From: Anaerosporobacter mobilis DSM 15930
Lineage (GTDB): Bacteria; Bacillota; Clostridia; Lachnospirales; Lachnospiraceae
NCBI RefSeq assembly: GCF_900142955.1
Contig: NZ_FRCP01000008.1
Span: 100,568 to 164,567 of the forward strand
Reading direction: 5' to 3'
DNA length: 64,000 bases
Notes under the pieces: model-generated
Told to the model about the DNA's origin: nothing
The model's input: the letters and a program-made list of their open reading frames with translations, nothing else
Database searches by the model: none
Position numbers and translations under genes: made by a program
Shown: piece by piece, positions 1 to 8,337 of the stretch
How positions within the stretch are numbered: the first letter of the stretch is position 1
How the letters are laid out: each line of letters opens with the position of its first letter

Positions 1-45
1 TGGCTTTCTATTCCAATCCTCAATATCTATCAAATTAAATTTCAT
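1..45 (-). CDS. catQ: Chloramphenicol acetyltransferase, 5' end only
   Basis: Only the first 15 codons are in the window; the gene runs off the left edge. They read MKFNLIDIEDWNRKP, which I recognise as the start of the CatQ group of type A chloramphenicol acetyltransferases (acetyl-CoA-dependent O-acetylation of chloramphenicol, cytoplasmic homotrimer). The ATG at 43-45 follows an AGGAGG ribosome site that is buried in a hairpin behind a 9-residue leader peptide, the standard layout of inducible Gram-positive cat genes. The catalytic His region lies outside the window, so gene integrity is unknown. Assignment rests on the N-terminus plus the attenuator. Confidence 0.8.
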   Translation of the reverse strand, partial: MKFNLIDIEDWNRKP

Positions 46-48
46 AAA

Positions 49-89
49 TTAGCCTCCTAAAATTTTATTCTTTAATTTTAGAAGGCTAA
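49..89 (-). promoter_or_regulatory. Translational attenuator hairpin of the cat gene
   Basis: Arms 49-64 and 74-89 are complementary over 16 positions with one G-U pair. In the transcript the 3' arm contains the cat ribosome binding site (AGGAGG), so the hairpin hides it. The leader peptide ends inside the 5' arm. In known cat genes a chloramphenicol-stalled ribosome on the leader melts this stem and exposes the site; here that is inferred from the identical layout. Confidence 0.85.
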
Positions 90-107
90 TTTAACTGCCA
101 TCATCAT
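78..107 (-). CDS. cat leader peptide, 9 aa
   Basis: Open frame ATG ATG ATG GCA GTT AAA TTA GCC TTC TAA, peptide MMMAVKLAF. It has an AGGAGG ribosome site at 115-120 with 7 nt spacing. Its last codons and stop lie in the 5' arm of the hairpin that sequesters the cat ribosome site. Such short leaders are sensors of chloramphenicol-stalled ribosomes; the peptide is regulatory and not expected to work elsewhere. Which of the three ATG codons is used cannot be told. Confidence 0.8.
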   Translation of the reverse strand: MMMAVKLAF

Positions 108-120
108 CTTGCAACCTCCT

Positions 121-336
121 GCTATCCAAGCATCTATATTATAAGCAAGTCCATTATACCACATAGAATTATGTAAATCAAATAGGTTCATAGAATATAA
201 AACAAATACACTTGCTACTACAAATATATCCTTTGTTAATTCGTGTTATTCTACCAATACGAATCAGCATGATATGTAATAGTTAGTTATACGGATTATC
301 CTCAACTGCTTCTTGCAATCCTTTGAGAATAACCTC
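121..336. other. Intergenic region upstream of cat
   Basis: AT-rich, no convincing open frame on either strand. It should hold the cat promoter: a TATAAT-like stretch on the minus strand lies around 154-160 (rc of attatacc), but I cannot pair it with a good -35. No terminator for the GrpB-like gene was recognised. Confidence 0.4.
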
Positions 337-855
337 CTAACAGACAGTTTGCCACCATCGCAAAGCATCCTTTTCTAGTTGCTTTACAAATGCATCCTTA
401 CCAGCGCAGTAGCCTTCAATATCCTCCGGGAATCGATTAGCCAGCTCCATCTTTAATTCACCATACTCTAAAGCGATGTCAGGATGTGTACGCAGAAAAT
501 CCCTTACTGCTATATGCCTATTAATATCTTTGTGATTGCTTTGCTCAAAAATATGAATCTGGTGTGTTCTATTATCGCCACCCTTGCGGAAATATCTCCG
601 TCCTTCAATACCAAACTCACCCATACACTCATATCCAATGGCTACAAATTCCTCATTATACTTATCAACTAAACTAATATTTGTCACTACGGGCATTATA
701 TCAATGATTGATTTAGCATGTAACCCTTTAACTGCTGTACTGCCAATATGGTAAATATCCACCAATACGTCCTTCAAAATACCACTTATCTTCTGTGATT
801 CATTTTCATACTCTACTTCCCAAAAGGGGTCATACGGAACTACTCGTATAAACAA
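337..855 (-). CDS. GrpB-family (UPF0157) protein
   Basis: 172 aa, close to the usual GrpB-family length. The N-terminus VRVVPYDP-like (IRVVPYDPFW), the central HIGSTAVKGLHAKSIIDIMP block and the late region LRTHPDIALEYGELK are hallmarks of this family, which has a nucleotidyltransferase-like fold. The biochemical role is not established; relatives are often fused to or next to CoaE, GNAT or antibiotic-resistance genes. The likely start is a TTG at 853-855 with a GGAGG site 7 nt upstream. It lies between a nitroreductase gene and the cat gene, so it may be co-mobilised cargo rather than a resistance determinant. Confidence 0.85.
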   Translation of the reverse strand: MFIRVVPYDPFWEVEYENESQKISGILKDVLVDIYHIGSTAVKGLHAKSIIDIMPVVTNISLVDKYNEEFVAIGYECMGEFGIEGRRYFRKGGDNRTHQIHIFEQSNHKDINRHIAVRDFLRTHPDIALEYGELKMELANRFPEDIEGYCAGKDAFVKQLEKDALRWWQTVC

Positions 856-877
856 TATTAAACCTCCAATCTCGTTC

Positions 878-1459
878 TCAACGAATAATATTTACGACAT
901 TTTTACGAGGGGCAGCCTGTTTCGGCTCCTCTGCAGCATAACCCATAACGACAGATCCGTAAACAATATGATTTACGGGAACATCAAGATCTGACAAAAG
1001 CTCACGGATTAAGGGCATGTGTGTGAGTCCTGGCAGCTGATTTAGCCAGCAGGAACCAATACCGAGTGAGTGTGCTGCCAGCATCATATTCCCGATGGCT
1101 AATGCTGAATCCGGCATAGAGTTTCCGTTGTCCTTTAAGTTAGAAACAATAATAAAGGTGGGGGCATGATACAGGAAATTTGAACTCTCGTCTTTCGCTT
1201 TTTCAACAAGGCTCACAACATAAGGATGCGTTTCTGCTACAACAGGTATAGATATAAGGGTTAGGCGAATAGCCTCATTCACTTTTGCAAGTACACTGGT
1301 TTTTTGAATGGCTGTAAACTTCCAGCTCTGTGTTCCCATCCCGTTAGGCGCATAGCTTCCCGCTGTTAGAATGGTATTTAAATCCTCCTCCGATAGCTGA
1401 GTCTCTCTAAAAGTTCGTATGCTTCTTCTTGTTAATATGTTTTCTATTATACTATTCAT
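878..1459 (-). CDS. Nitroreductase-family FMN oxidoreductase
   Basis: 193 aa. The N-terminus contains RRSIRTF, the FMN-phosphate contact typical of the NfsA/FRP nitroreductase superfamily. The middle has SYAPNGMGTQSWKF (substrate/FMN region), and LAAHSLGIGSCWL is the conserved helix near the C-terminal third. Such homodimeric NAD(P)H enzymes reduce nitro compounds, quinones or flavins in the cytoplasm; the substrate here is unknown. It sits 22 bp from the GrpB-like gene and 48 bp from the DinB gene, all in one direction, so the three may share a transcript. Start ATG at 1457-1459. Confidence 0.9.
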   Translation of the reverse strand: MNSIIENILTRRSIRTFRETQLSEEDLNTILTAGSYAPNGMGTQSWKFTAIQKTSVLAKVNEAIRLTLISIPVVAETHPYVVSLVEKAKDESSNFLYHAPTFIIVSNLKDNGNSMPDSALAIGNMMLAAHSLGIGSCWLNQLPGLTHMPLIRELLSDLDVPVNHIVYGSVVMGYAAEEPKQAAPRKNVVNIIR

Positions 1460-1507
1460 TGGTAGTCTCCTTCTTTAAAAAAATTATTCTCGTATTTATC
1501 GCTATCT

Positions 1508-2032
1508 CTATTTTTTACAAGCTGCATATAGAAATCGTCCATAACCTATTTCGGCTACATTTTTCATCAATTCTCCATTTAACCATAATGCAGTATCAGC
1601 AAAGCTTCTACCCTCAAGTGGCCATTTTGCATACTGCTGTGATTGATATTCTGCATCCGACATATTGATTAATTTTTCAACCCATTTATCATGAAGAGTT
1701 TTTATTTCTTCTTTTGCTTTTTCAACACTTCCAGGCCAAGTAATGTCTTCCTTTTTCAAGGTACCATCTCCAAAATTGTAATCTAACGTAGTGCGCCACC
1801 AATATATAATATGCCACATAATCCATGCAATACTGGACGGTCCAATCTCGTAACTTTCGATTTCAGGCCAATCTATACTCCATCCATCGTCTTGCCTTCG
1901 TATCTGCAGACCCATGGGACTGAATGTCCAAAGTGCCTCTGTCTCCTTTAGATTCTCTGTGTGATAAAGATAAAGTTGCCAGCACATGTCTATCTGAAAT
2001 AGTATATTCTCTTTTATTTCGATATCTCTCAT
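1508..2032 (-). CDS. DinB-family protein
   Basis: 174 aa four-helix protein of the DinB/YfiT superfamily. The clues are the helical N-terminus (FQIDMCWQLYLYHTENL), IAWIMWHIIYWWRTTLDY, where the metal-ligand His of the family sits, and WPLEGRSFADTALWLNGELMKNVAEIGY near the C-terminus, with the usual late helix. Family members bind metal and many are thiol transferases (bacillithiol or mycothiol linked), but the substrate is unknown. It lies just downstream of msr(D), as one of several accessory genes between the macrolide operon and cat. Confidence 0.82.
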   Translation of the reverse strand: MRDIEIKENILFQIDMCWQLYLYHTENLKETEALWTFSPMGLQIRRQDDGWSIDWPEIESYEIGPSSIAWIMWHIIYWWRTTLDYNFGDGTLKKEDITWPGSVEKAKEEIKTLHDKWVEKLINMSDAEYQSQQYAKWPLEGRSFADTALWLNGELMKNVAEIGYGRFLYAACKK

Positions 2033-2163
2033 TGATTTTAATACTCCTTATTAAAATTATTTTAGTATACATTAATTCTTGCCAAAGAAAAAAAGTCTTT
2101 ATACTTTTTAACAATGGAGCCGCCAGCCAGTATAGACTACATTGACCGGCGACTACCTTAAAT

Positions 2164-3627
2164 TTAATGTTTCAGATTTATTTTCTTATCGCTAATTTCA
2201 TAAACCACATCAGCCACATTATCGAGTAGCCGTTTGTCATGTGTGATAAACACTATAGTTCCAGCATACTCCTTCATTAATATTTCCAAAGCCTCTAAGC
2301 TTGGTATGTCAAGGAAGTTGCTCGGTTCATCCATTAGCAGGATGTTATATCTACCCATAAGCATTTTAGCCAGCAACAATTTAATAATTTCTCCGCCGCT
2401 TAAAGCAGATAAGCTTTTTCCAATATCGTTTTGTTTAAGCCCCATTGATGCTAGAACTGAACGAATTTCTGAAACATTGTAATCACAATCCTCCTGCATA
2501 AACTCTAGGACTTTCTGATTACCGTTGTACTTGTAACTATTTTGTGCAAAGTAACCTATTTTTGCCTTAGGTGAAATAGAAATTCCATCTTCATGGTTTA
2601 ACATCATTTGGATTAAAGTTGTTTTTCCTGTTCCATTGCCACCAGTTAGCGCCACTTTTGCTCCTAGGGGAATATGAAAAGATGCTTTTTCAAACAGTAT
2701 CTTATCCCCAAATATTTTAGTAATTTCCGTACCGACAATAGGATATGGATTGTAGAGTGCCAATGCATCACTTTGCCTGAAACGAATCCTGCGAATGTCT
2801 TCTGGAGCTTCTACATTTCCTAAGGCCGCAATCCTATGGTCTAGGGATTTAGCGGCATTATGCAACTTTTTTTCCTTACTTCCTATTGATTTTTGATGAG
2901 CTAAACGTCCTCCGCCTTCAGTGTTTTGTTTTTTTGAAGCACCTTTTGCCTTCTGTTCTATTTTACGAGCCTGTTTTCGCTTTTCCTCCGCAGCCCTTTC
3001 CAATCGGCCACGTTCCGCAACAAATTGTTCGTATTCTGCTGCCTGGCTCTTGCGTTCTTCCTCTTTCTGGCGAAGAAAATCAGAATAGTTTCCCCAATAC
3101 TCAGTGATTTTTCCATCTTTCAGTTCCCATATTTTATCTACTACCTCATCAAGAAAATATCGGTCATGGCTAATAACTAACAGTGCACCTGTAAAATATT
3201 TTAGCTGTCCAATTAGAAAATCAATTCCTTCACGGTCTAAATGACTGGTAGGTTCATCGGCTAAAATACCATGTACTTGTGCTGATAAAGCCTGTGCTAT
3301 TTTAAGTCTTGTTTCTTCACCACCGCTCATGGTCTGTATATCTAATTGCTCAACACCCAGCTTGCCTACAAGTGCAAAATCTTTTTCCTCCTGCAAACTT
3401 ACTTCGTCCAACTGAGGGATATAAGCAAGTTCACCCAGACGATTCATTTTACATCCTGCTGGAGTTAATTCCCCTAAAAGCACCCTGAGTAAAGTGCTTT
3501 TCCCTGCACCATTTGCTCCTACTAAACCAATACGGTCATAATCATATACTTCTAATTCATCTATATCTAAAACATCTCGCCCTGTGAATTCCACACGAAT
3601 GTCTTTAGCTTTTAATATCAATTCCAT
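2164..3627 (-). CDS. msrD: Msr(D)-type ABC-F ribosomal protection protein
   Basis: 487 aa, exactly the length of streptococcal Msr(D)/Mel, and almost colinear with my memory of it. It has two ABC domains: Walker A GANGAGKST at about 37-45 with signature MSGGEE near 100, and GGNGTGKTT near 330 with signature LSGGE near 408. A charged linker follows the first domain (about 185-265). There are no membrane segments. ABC-F proteins of this type bind the ribosomal E site and displace macrolides and streptogramin B. It follows mef at 120 bp, the classic two-gene order. Confidence is high. Confidence 0.96.
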   Translation of the reverse strand: MELILKAKDIRVEFTGRDVLDIDELEVYDYDRIGLVGANGAGKSTLLRVLLGELTPAGCKMNRLGELAYIPQLDEVSLQEEKDFALVGKLGVEQLDIQTMSGGEETRLKIAQALSAQVHGILADEPTSHLDREGIDFLIGQLKYFTGALLVISHDRYFLDEVVDKIWELKDGKITEYWGNYSDFLRQKEEERKSQAAEYEQFVAERGRLERAAEEKRKQARKIEQKAKGASKKQNTEGGGRLAHQKSIGSKEKKLHNAAKSLDHRIAALGNVEAPEDIRRIRFRQSDALALYNPYPIVGTEITKIFGDKILFEKASFHIPLGAKVALTGGNGTGKTTLIQMMLNHEDGISISPKAKIGYFAQNSYKYNGNQKVLEFMQEDCDYNVSEIRSVLASMGLKQNDIGKSLSALSGGEIIKLLLAKMLMGRYNILLMDEPSNFLDIPSLEALEILMKEYAGTIVFITHDKRLLDNVADVVYEISDKKINLKH

Positions 3628-3747
3628 CTTATTTCCTCCTGTCTATAATCGCATGCTTTCATTTGCTTGTACGCAGGGAAAACCCTGCGATTTTAGCAGG
3701 AAGAATTACATGAAAATAAGATACATAAATATCCCTCCAATATTATT

Positions 3748-4965
3748 TTATTTTAAATCTAATTTTCTAACCTCTGTTATCATGGGGCACACTATAGCAA
3801 TGCCAATAATTAAAATACCTGATAGTAAAAACCAATGATTTACACCAATTCTATCAGCAAAGAATCCAGAAAGAATTAATCCAATTGGCATAGCAAATGA
3901 CATAATACTTCCGGTCAAAGAAAATACACGTCCTAAATATTCAGGCTTAATCTTCTCCTGAAAAAGAGCTGTTTGCACACCGCTATAAAATGGCACCGAA
4001 AGCCCCATTACTGCACAGCAAGCTACAAATATAACAAATCCACTTGGAGGAAGTAATCCTGAAACGACTAAACTGGCCCCCATTATAAAGAATGAACCAG
4101 TTATTAGTAATACACGCTTTTCAAAATTACCCAACCTTCCTAATATTAGACCGCCTACTAGCATTCCAGATGCAAAAGCGATTTCGGTAATTGAAATATG
4201 CACAGGTTTTCCATTAAAGTATTCCATGCTAATTAAAGGAAACAGTGCATTAATTGGCATATACACAAACGTATATAGCGTTCCTAAGAGTAATAAGGCA
4301 AATAATCCTTTATTTTGTCTCAGTGCGACGATTCCTTCTTTCATTTCTCTTAAGAAATTTGGTTTCAAACTTTGCACTTGTTCTCCCAGCTTAGGAATAC
4401 TTACAATGGCTACCGTAATAGATGCAATCACAGCGCCTAATACATCGATAGCAATAATTGCATTTAATTCCCAAACGGAGTATAACAATGCTGCAGCCGC
4501 CGGACTAATAATATAGCTTATTGACTGCACAGACTGACTATAACCTGCACATTTCGTAAGCTGTTCTTCTGGTACTAAAAGTGGCGTAACCGCATTGAGA
4601 GCCGGAGAATGAAAAGCCGTTCCAATGCTACGGATAAACAATACTACCATAACCATCCATACGGGTAATTCCATATACAATGCAACAATAGCTAGCATTG
4701 CCCCAGCTGCTGCAATAATTAAATCAGCACCTATCATTATCTTTTTCCTGTCATGACGATCCACTAATACACCAATGGCAGGTCCAAAGACTGCATAGGG
4801 CAAAAAACCTACTAGTGAAGCCATAGACAAGACCATAGCAGATCCTGTTTTTTCTGTAAGGTAAAAAATAATCGCCATTTGCAGGATGGCACTAGTGATT
4901 AAAGATACTGCCTGTCCTGCCCATATTGTAAAAAACTTAAGTTTCCAGTTGTTGTATTTTTCCAT
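3748..4965 (-). CDS. mef: Mef-type macrolide efflux MFS transporter
   Basis: 405 aa, the exact length of Mef(A)/Mef(E)/Mef(I). It begins MEKYNNWKLKF and ends EVRKLDLK as those proteins do. It has 12 predicted membrane segments and the MFS loop motif GVLVDRHDRKK near 65-75. It exports 14- and 15-membered macrolides by proton antiport, working with msr(D). I cannot tell whether it is mef(A), mef(I) or a new allele; several positions resemble the mef(I) side. Expression is controlled by the leader and terminators at 5028-5257. Confidence 0.96.
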   Translation of the reverse strand: MEKYNNWKLKFFTIWAGQAVSLITSAILQMAIIFYLTEKTGSAMVLSMASLVGFLPYAVFGPAIGVLVDRHDRKKIMIGADLIIAAAGAMLAIVALYMELPVWMVMVVLFIRSIGTAFHSPALNAVTPLLVPEEQLTKCAGYSQSVQSISYIISPAAAALLYSVWELNAIIAIDVLGAVIASITVAIVSIPKLGEQVQSLKPNFLREMKEGIVALRQNKGLFALLLLGTLYTFVYMPINALFPLISMEYFNGKPVHISITEIAFASGMLVGGLILGRLGNFEKRVLLITGSFFIMGASLVVSGLLPPSGFVIFVACCAVMGLSVPFYSGVQTALFQEKIKPEYLGRVFSLTGSIMSFAMPIGLILSGFFADRIGVNHWFLLSGILIIGIAIVCPMITEVRKLDLK

Positions 4966-5027
4966 TTATATTTTCTCCTGCATATTATTTTGCTTGAATT
5001 TCTACTTTGGATATCATTCTAGGCAAT

Positions 5028-5069
5028 AAAAAATGCAGGCCTAAATCCACAATGTGGCTTTTGGTCTGC
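5028..5069 (-). terminator. Intrinsic terminator in the mef leader (attenuator)
   Basis: On the minus strand the arms GCAGACC (5063-5069) and GGCCTGC (5035-5041) enclose an inner CCACA/TGTGG stem and are followed by ATTTTTTATT. It lies between the mefL leader peptide and the mef start. In streptococcal mef/msr(D) operons macrolide-stalled translation of mefL prevents this kind of terminator from forming. Confidence 0.7.
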
Positions 5070-5182
5070 TTACATACAATTAGAAGCATTCATATTTAGA
5101 CATAGTTAAATTAAGGTATAGTTAAATAATCTATATCCTCACCGTAACTAACGAATGCTCAATATCGTATAAATAAGTACAA

Positions 5183-5221
5183 CAAAAAAGCCTATCATCG
5201 GGGATAGATTCTGCCTTTTTT
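5183..5221 (-). promoter_or_regulatory. Leader hairpin between mefL and the mef terminator
   Basis: On the minus strand AAAAAAGGC, then CTATC (loop CCCGAT) GATAG, then GCTTTTTT form a stem starting about 10 nt after the mefL stop and ending in a T run. It may be a first terminator or an anti-terminator that competes with the hairpin at 5028-5069. Assignment is by position and base pairing only. Confidence 0.55.
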
Positions 5222-5230
5222 ATTGCCAGC

Positions 5231-5257
5231 TTATCTTAAACGCATTGAGGCTGTCAT
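5231..5257 (-). CDS. mefL: mefL leader peptide, 8 aa
   Basis: Open frame ATG ACA GCC TCA ATG CGT TTA AGA TAA encodes MTASMRLR, which I recognise as the Mef leader peptide that drives macrolide-dependent attenuation of mef/msr(D). The ribosome site AGGAGG lies at 5268-5273, 10 nt before the ATG. A promoter lies just upstream and terminator hairpins lie between it and mef. The RLR motif is where macrolide-bound ribosomes are known to stall in such leaders. Too short for routine gene finding. Confidence 0.93.
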   Translation of the reverse strand: MTASMRLR

Positions 5258-5294
5258 AGTTTCGGTTCCTCCTAAATCCTTATTTGTATCAATT

Positions 5295-5323
5295 ATTATA
5301 ACACAACGAAATGATATAATCAA
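5295..5323 (-). promoter_or_regulatory. Promoter of the mefL-mef-msr(D) operon
   Basis: -35 TTGATT (5318-5323), 17-bp spacer, -10 TATAAT (5295-5300) on the minus strand. The predicted transcript starts near 5288 and runs into the mefL ribosome site at 5268-5273. Confidence 0.88.
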
Positions 5324-5336
5324 CGTTTAAAAATGG

Positions 5337-5382
5337 AAAAACCGCCAAAGGGTGTTGTGATATGGTTCCCTCTATTGGCGGT
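5337..5382 (-). terminator. Terminator of the serine recombinase operon
   Basis: On the minus strand ACCGCCAA (5375-5382) pairs with TTGGCGGT (5341-5348), with an additional GAGGG/CCCTT inner pairing, followed by TTTTCC. It starts 12 bp after the recombinase stop and insulates it from the mef promoter just beyond. Confidence 0.85.
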
Positions 5383-5394
5383 CAGCTCAATATT

Positions 5395-6975
5395 CTATAC
5401 CTCTTTGTCTATTTGTATTTCAATGCCTGATTTAAATTCAACAATGATGTGATCATCGTAAACTGTAATCCTTTCCAAGAGTGTCCTCACATATTCTTCT
5501 TCGTAATCAGTAAGCTCGCAAGGCAGGTCATTAAGGAAACGCATCATCTCATCAATTCTAGTTTTCAGATCCTGTCTTAATGCCTGCTCATTTTGAAGGG
5601 CCTGCTTCTCATCACGCAGCCTTCTAATCTCCATACCTAGCTCATCACCGGTATTCTTTGAATTGACCGTTGCCAGTAGCTCCTGCTGCATTGATTTCAT
5701 CTGATCATCAATTGTTGCAATCTGACTAAGGTTGATCTCCTCTAAGCTACTCTCGATATTCTCTCGCAAAAGCGGAAGGATTGTCTCCTTTTCGCGGAAC
5801 GCTTCGTTTATGGCCTTGATAACCACCTCATGGATCAATTCTTCGTGAACTGTTCTTGCCGGGCAATCAGGACCATCTTTTTCAACCCTGCTAACGCAGC
5901 GCCAAACGGTGGACTTACACCCTCGATTGTTCCATTTAATCCTGCGGAAGATATCGCTGCAGTGTGCGCAGAATACCATACCGGATAAGGCGTATCGCCC
6001 GCTATAGATACGTTTGCGTTTTGTTGTCCCGTTAGTAAGATTTGCCCTTCTAGCAATTTCCTCCTGTACCTTTAAGAAGATATCCTTTGGAATAATAGCT
6101 TCATGACTGTCTTCTACATAATATTTAGGAACCTGACCCTTATTGGCTTCTCGCTTCTTATCGAGTATATCCACTGTATAAGTCTTCTGAAGCAATGCGT
6201 CCCCGATGTACTTCTCGTTCGTAAGTATCTGCCTTATATTGCTTTCATGCCATTTTTTATTTCCTGCACCATTTCGTATTTCATCGGCCTCAAGAGACCT
6301 TTTTATCTGTAAGAAGCTCTTGCCTTCAAGGTACTCCCTATAAATGCGCTTTACTACTTCGGCTTGCTCTGGATCAATGATAAGGTGACCATCTTCGTCT
6401 TTGGTATATCCCAGGAACCAGTTGTGGTTGACCTGAACTTTCCCTTGTTGATATCGGAACTGTAAGCCCAAACGAACGTTAGCTGATAATGACTCGCTTT
6501 CTTGCTGTGCAAGAGAAGCCATAATTGTCATAAGAACTTCACCCTTGGCATCGAGCGTATTGATGTTTTCTTTCTCGAAATAAACACCGATATTCTTGTT
6601 CTTAAGGGCTCTCGTGTAATTCAGGCAATCAACCGTATTTCTTGCAAATCGGCTTATGGACTTGGTGATGATCATATCTATCTTGCCGTCGTTGCAATCG
6701 TTAATCATTCTCTGGAATTCATCACGCTTCTTCGTATTCATTCCGGAGATACCGTCATCGGCATAAATCCCCGCTAGTGTCCACTCTGGATGACTTTTAA
6801 TATAGGTGGTATAATGCTCAATCTGTGTATCGTAGCTGCTTTCCTGTTCATCACTGTCGGTAGAAACTCGGCAATAAGCAGCTACTCGTGTCTTCTGAAC
6901 TTTTTCGGTTGGTTTCTGAGTACCGATAATTTTCTTCGCTGGAATAACCGTAACATTTTTAGCTAAGGAAATCAT
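5395..6975 (-). CDS. Large serine recombinase
   Basis: 526 aa. The resolvase/invertase catalytic domain starts at about residue 29 with RVAAYCRVSTDSDEQ (nucleophile Ser38) and continues through GIYADDGISG and KSISRFARNT. A recombinase domain (HEAIIPKDIF region) and a zinc ribbon with paired Cys (CAHC near 345, then CVSR and CPAR) follow, then a coiled coil. Members integrate and excise mobile elements at short att sites via a phosphoserine link. ATG overlaps the upstream gene stop (ATGA at 6972-6975), so the two are translationally coupled. It is the only complete recombinase in the window and hence the best candidate for moving the ICE or the cargo beside it. Confidence 0.93.
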   Translation of the reverse strand: MISLAKNVTVIPAKKIIGTQKPTEKVQKTRVAAYCRVSTDSDEQESSYDTQIEHYTTYIKSHPEWTLAGIYADDGISGMNTKKRDEFQRMINDCNDGKIDMIITKSISRFARNTVDCLNYTRALKNKNIGVYFEKENINTLDAKGEVLMTIMASLAQQESESLSANVRLGLQFRYQQGKVQVNHNWFLGYTKDEDGHLIIDPEQAEVVKRIYREYLEGKSFLQIKRSLEADEIRNGAGNKKWHESNIRQILTNEKYIGDALLQKTYTVDILDKKREANKGQVPKYYVEDSHEAIIPKDIFLKVQEEIARRANLTNGTTKRKRIYSGRYALSGMVFCAHCSDIFRRIKWNNRGCKSTVWRCVSRVEKDGPDCPARTVHEELIHEVVIKAINEAFREKETILPLLRENIESSLEEINLSQIATIDDQMKSMQQELLATVNSKNTGDELGMEIRRLRDEKQALQNEQALRQDLKTRIDEMMRFLNDLPCELTDYEEEYVRTLLERITVYDDHIIVEFKSGIEIQIDKEV

Positions 6976-7391
6976 TCATTCACCTCACTTTCTATCAAGC
7001 TGTATACGTATTCTGCCTGTATAAAAGGGTCCTCATATTTGATTTGTACCTTTGGCATTTTAAAACCTGTAGCAACCTGGCTCACTTTGTCTGGTTTCTT
7101 ATCAAATACTCTCCCAAGCTTAGTCTGTCTTTTAACACGCTCGGCTTCTGCTGCATCAAAGGTCTCTTTATCTATAATAGCCGGATAATAATTGTCTCCA
7201 AGGTAATATTTATTTTGCAGCATTTTCTTTGCACTTGTGTGGTAAAGCTTAAGTCCAACGGCTTCTGCGGCAGGCATGTAGGCAAGTCCAGAAAGATATC
7301 CTTTATAGAGCTTCCTTACTTGCTCTGCTTTTTCTTCATCAATGACAGCTTTACCGTTTTCAATTCTGTATCCATATGGAATATGGCTCAT
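6972..7391 (-). CDS. Small recombinase-domain protein
   Basis: 139 aa without a resolvase catalytic domain. It begins SHIPYGYRIENG and carries the recombinase-domain blocks EEKAEQVRKLYKGYL, MLQNKYYLGDNYYPAIIDKETF and AEAERVKRQ, the DNA-binding half of large serine recombinases. I know such stand-alone proteins as the middle gene of three-recombinase operons in gut Clostridia. It cannot cut DNA on its own, so it probably assists the 526-residue recombinase (inference). The stop overlaps the start of the next gene. Confidence 0.85.
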   Translation of the reverse strand: MSHIPYGYRIENGKAVIDEEKAEQVRKLYKGYLSGLAYMPAAEAVGLKLYHTSAKKMLQNKYYLGDNYYPAIIDKETFDAAEAERVKRQTKLGRVFDKKPDKVSQVATGFKMPKVQIKYEDPFIQAEYVYSLIESEVNE

Positions 7392-7395
7392 CCTC

Positions 7396-7593
7396 TCACA
7401 ACCTTTCCTTAAGATTTAATCCGCACTTGAGCATAAAGCCTATTTCACTTCTACTGTAAACTATAATGTGGTCGACGTGTACTTCAAATGCCTCTGCGTC
7501 AAATTCAGTAAATCCTTTACTGTCGTTTATATGTTTTAGTAATCCGTTCACTGCTTCTGCATTCTCAAGTTCCCCATTAACCGAACGGTACAA
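7396..7593 (-). pseudogene. Truncated serine recombinase, C-terminal remnant
   Basis: 65 codons. The end (HVDHIIVYSRSEIGFMLKCG then LNLKERL) matches the C-terminus of the first, about 190-residue resolvase of three-recombinase operons. The entire N-terminal catalytic domain is missing. The only available start is a TTG at 7591-7593, and upstream the sequence changes at once into a repeat block. I therefore read it as a broken gene, cut by an insertion or deletion at about 7594. Confidence 0.75.
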
Positions 7594-7609
7594 GGTTTCC
7601 TATGGTTAA

Positions 7610-7709
7610 GGGGAACATATCCACACTCGTAGTTGGAAACATATCCAACATTGGCTCTCGTTTGTGGGAAGATATCAACGGTTTTGTCTGTTCGTGAGAA
7701 CATATCAAC
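7610..7709. repeat. Four imperfect direct repeats at the recombinase breakpoint
   Basis: Plus-strand copies: GGGGAACATATCCAC (7610-7624), GTTGGAAACATATCCAAC (7632-7649), GTGGGAAGATATCAAC (7664-7679) and GTGAGAACATATCAAC (7694-7709). The shared core is G-AA-(C/G)ATATC-AC. Core-to-core spacing is 24, 31 and 30 bp. Such repeated internal motifs are typical of terminal binding sites of transposases, for example the multiple end repeats of IS21-family elements, or of recombinase or regulator sites. Position beside a truncated gene favours a relic transposon end (inference). Confidence 0.65.
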
Positions 7710-7714
7710 TCAAA

Positions 7715-8194
<480 letters not shown>

Positions 8195-8271
8195 TTACAT
8201 AACCTCCATATCTTTAAAACCATTTAATTCAAGGTAAATCCCAACCAATTTTCATTTATAGTTTTTAAATT

Positions 8272-8321
8272 AAAAAATACCCCTTGATTGTATCGTCAAT
8301 TATCGGTATCATTCAAGGGGT
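8272..8321 (-). terminator. Terminator after the heavy-metal ATPase gene
   Basis: On the minus strand ACCCCTTGAAT (8311-8321) pairs with AATCAAGGGGT (8279-8289), followed by ATTTTTTA. It begins 17 bp after the ATPase stop codon. Confidence 0.8.
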
Positions 8322-8337
8322 GAATAGGAAAAATAGT

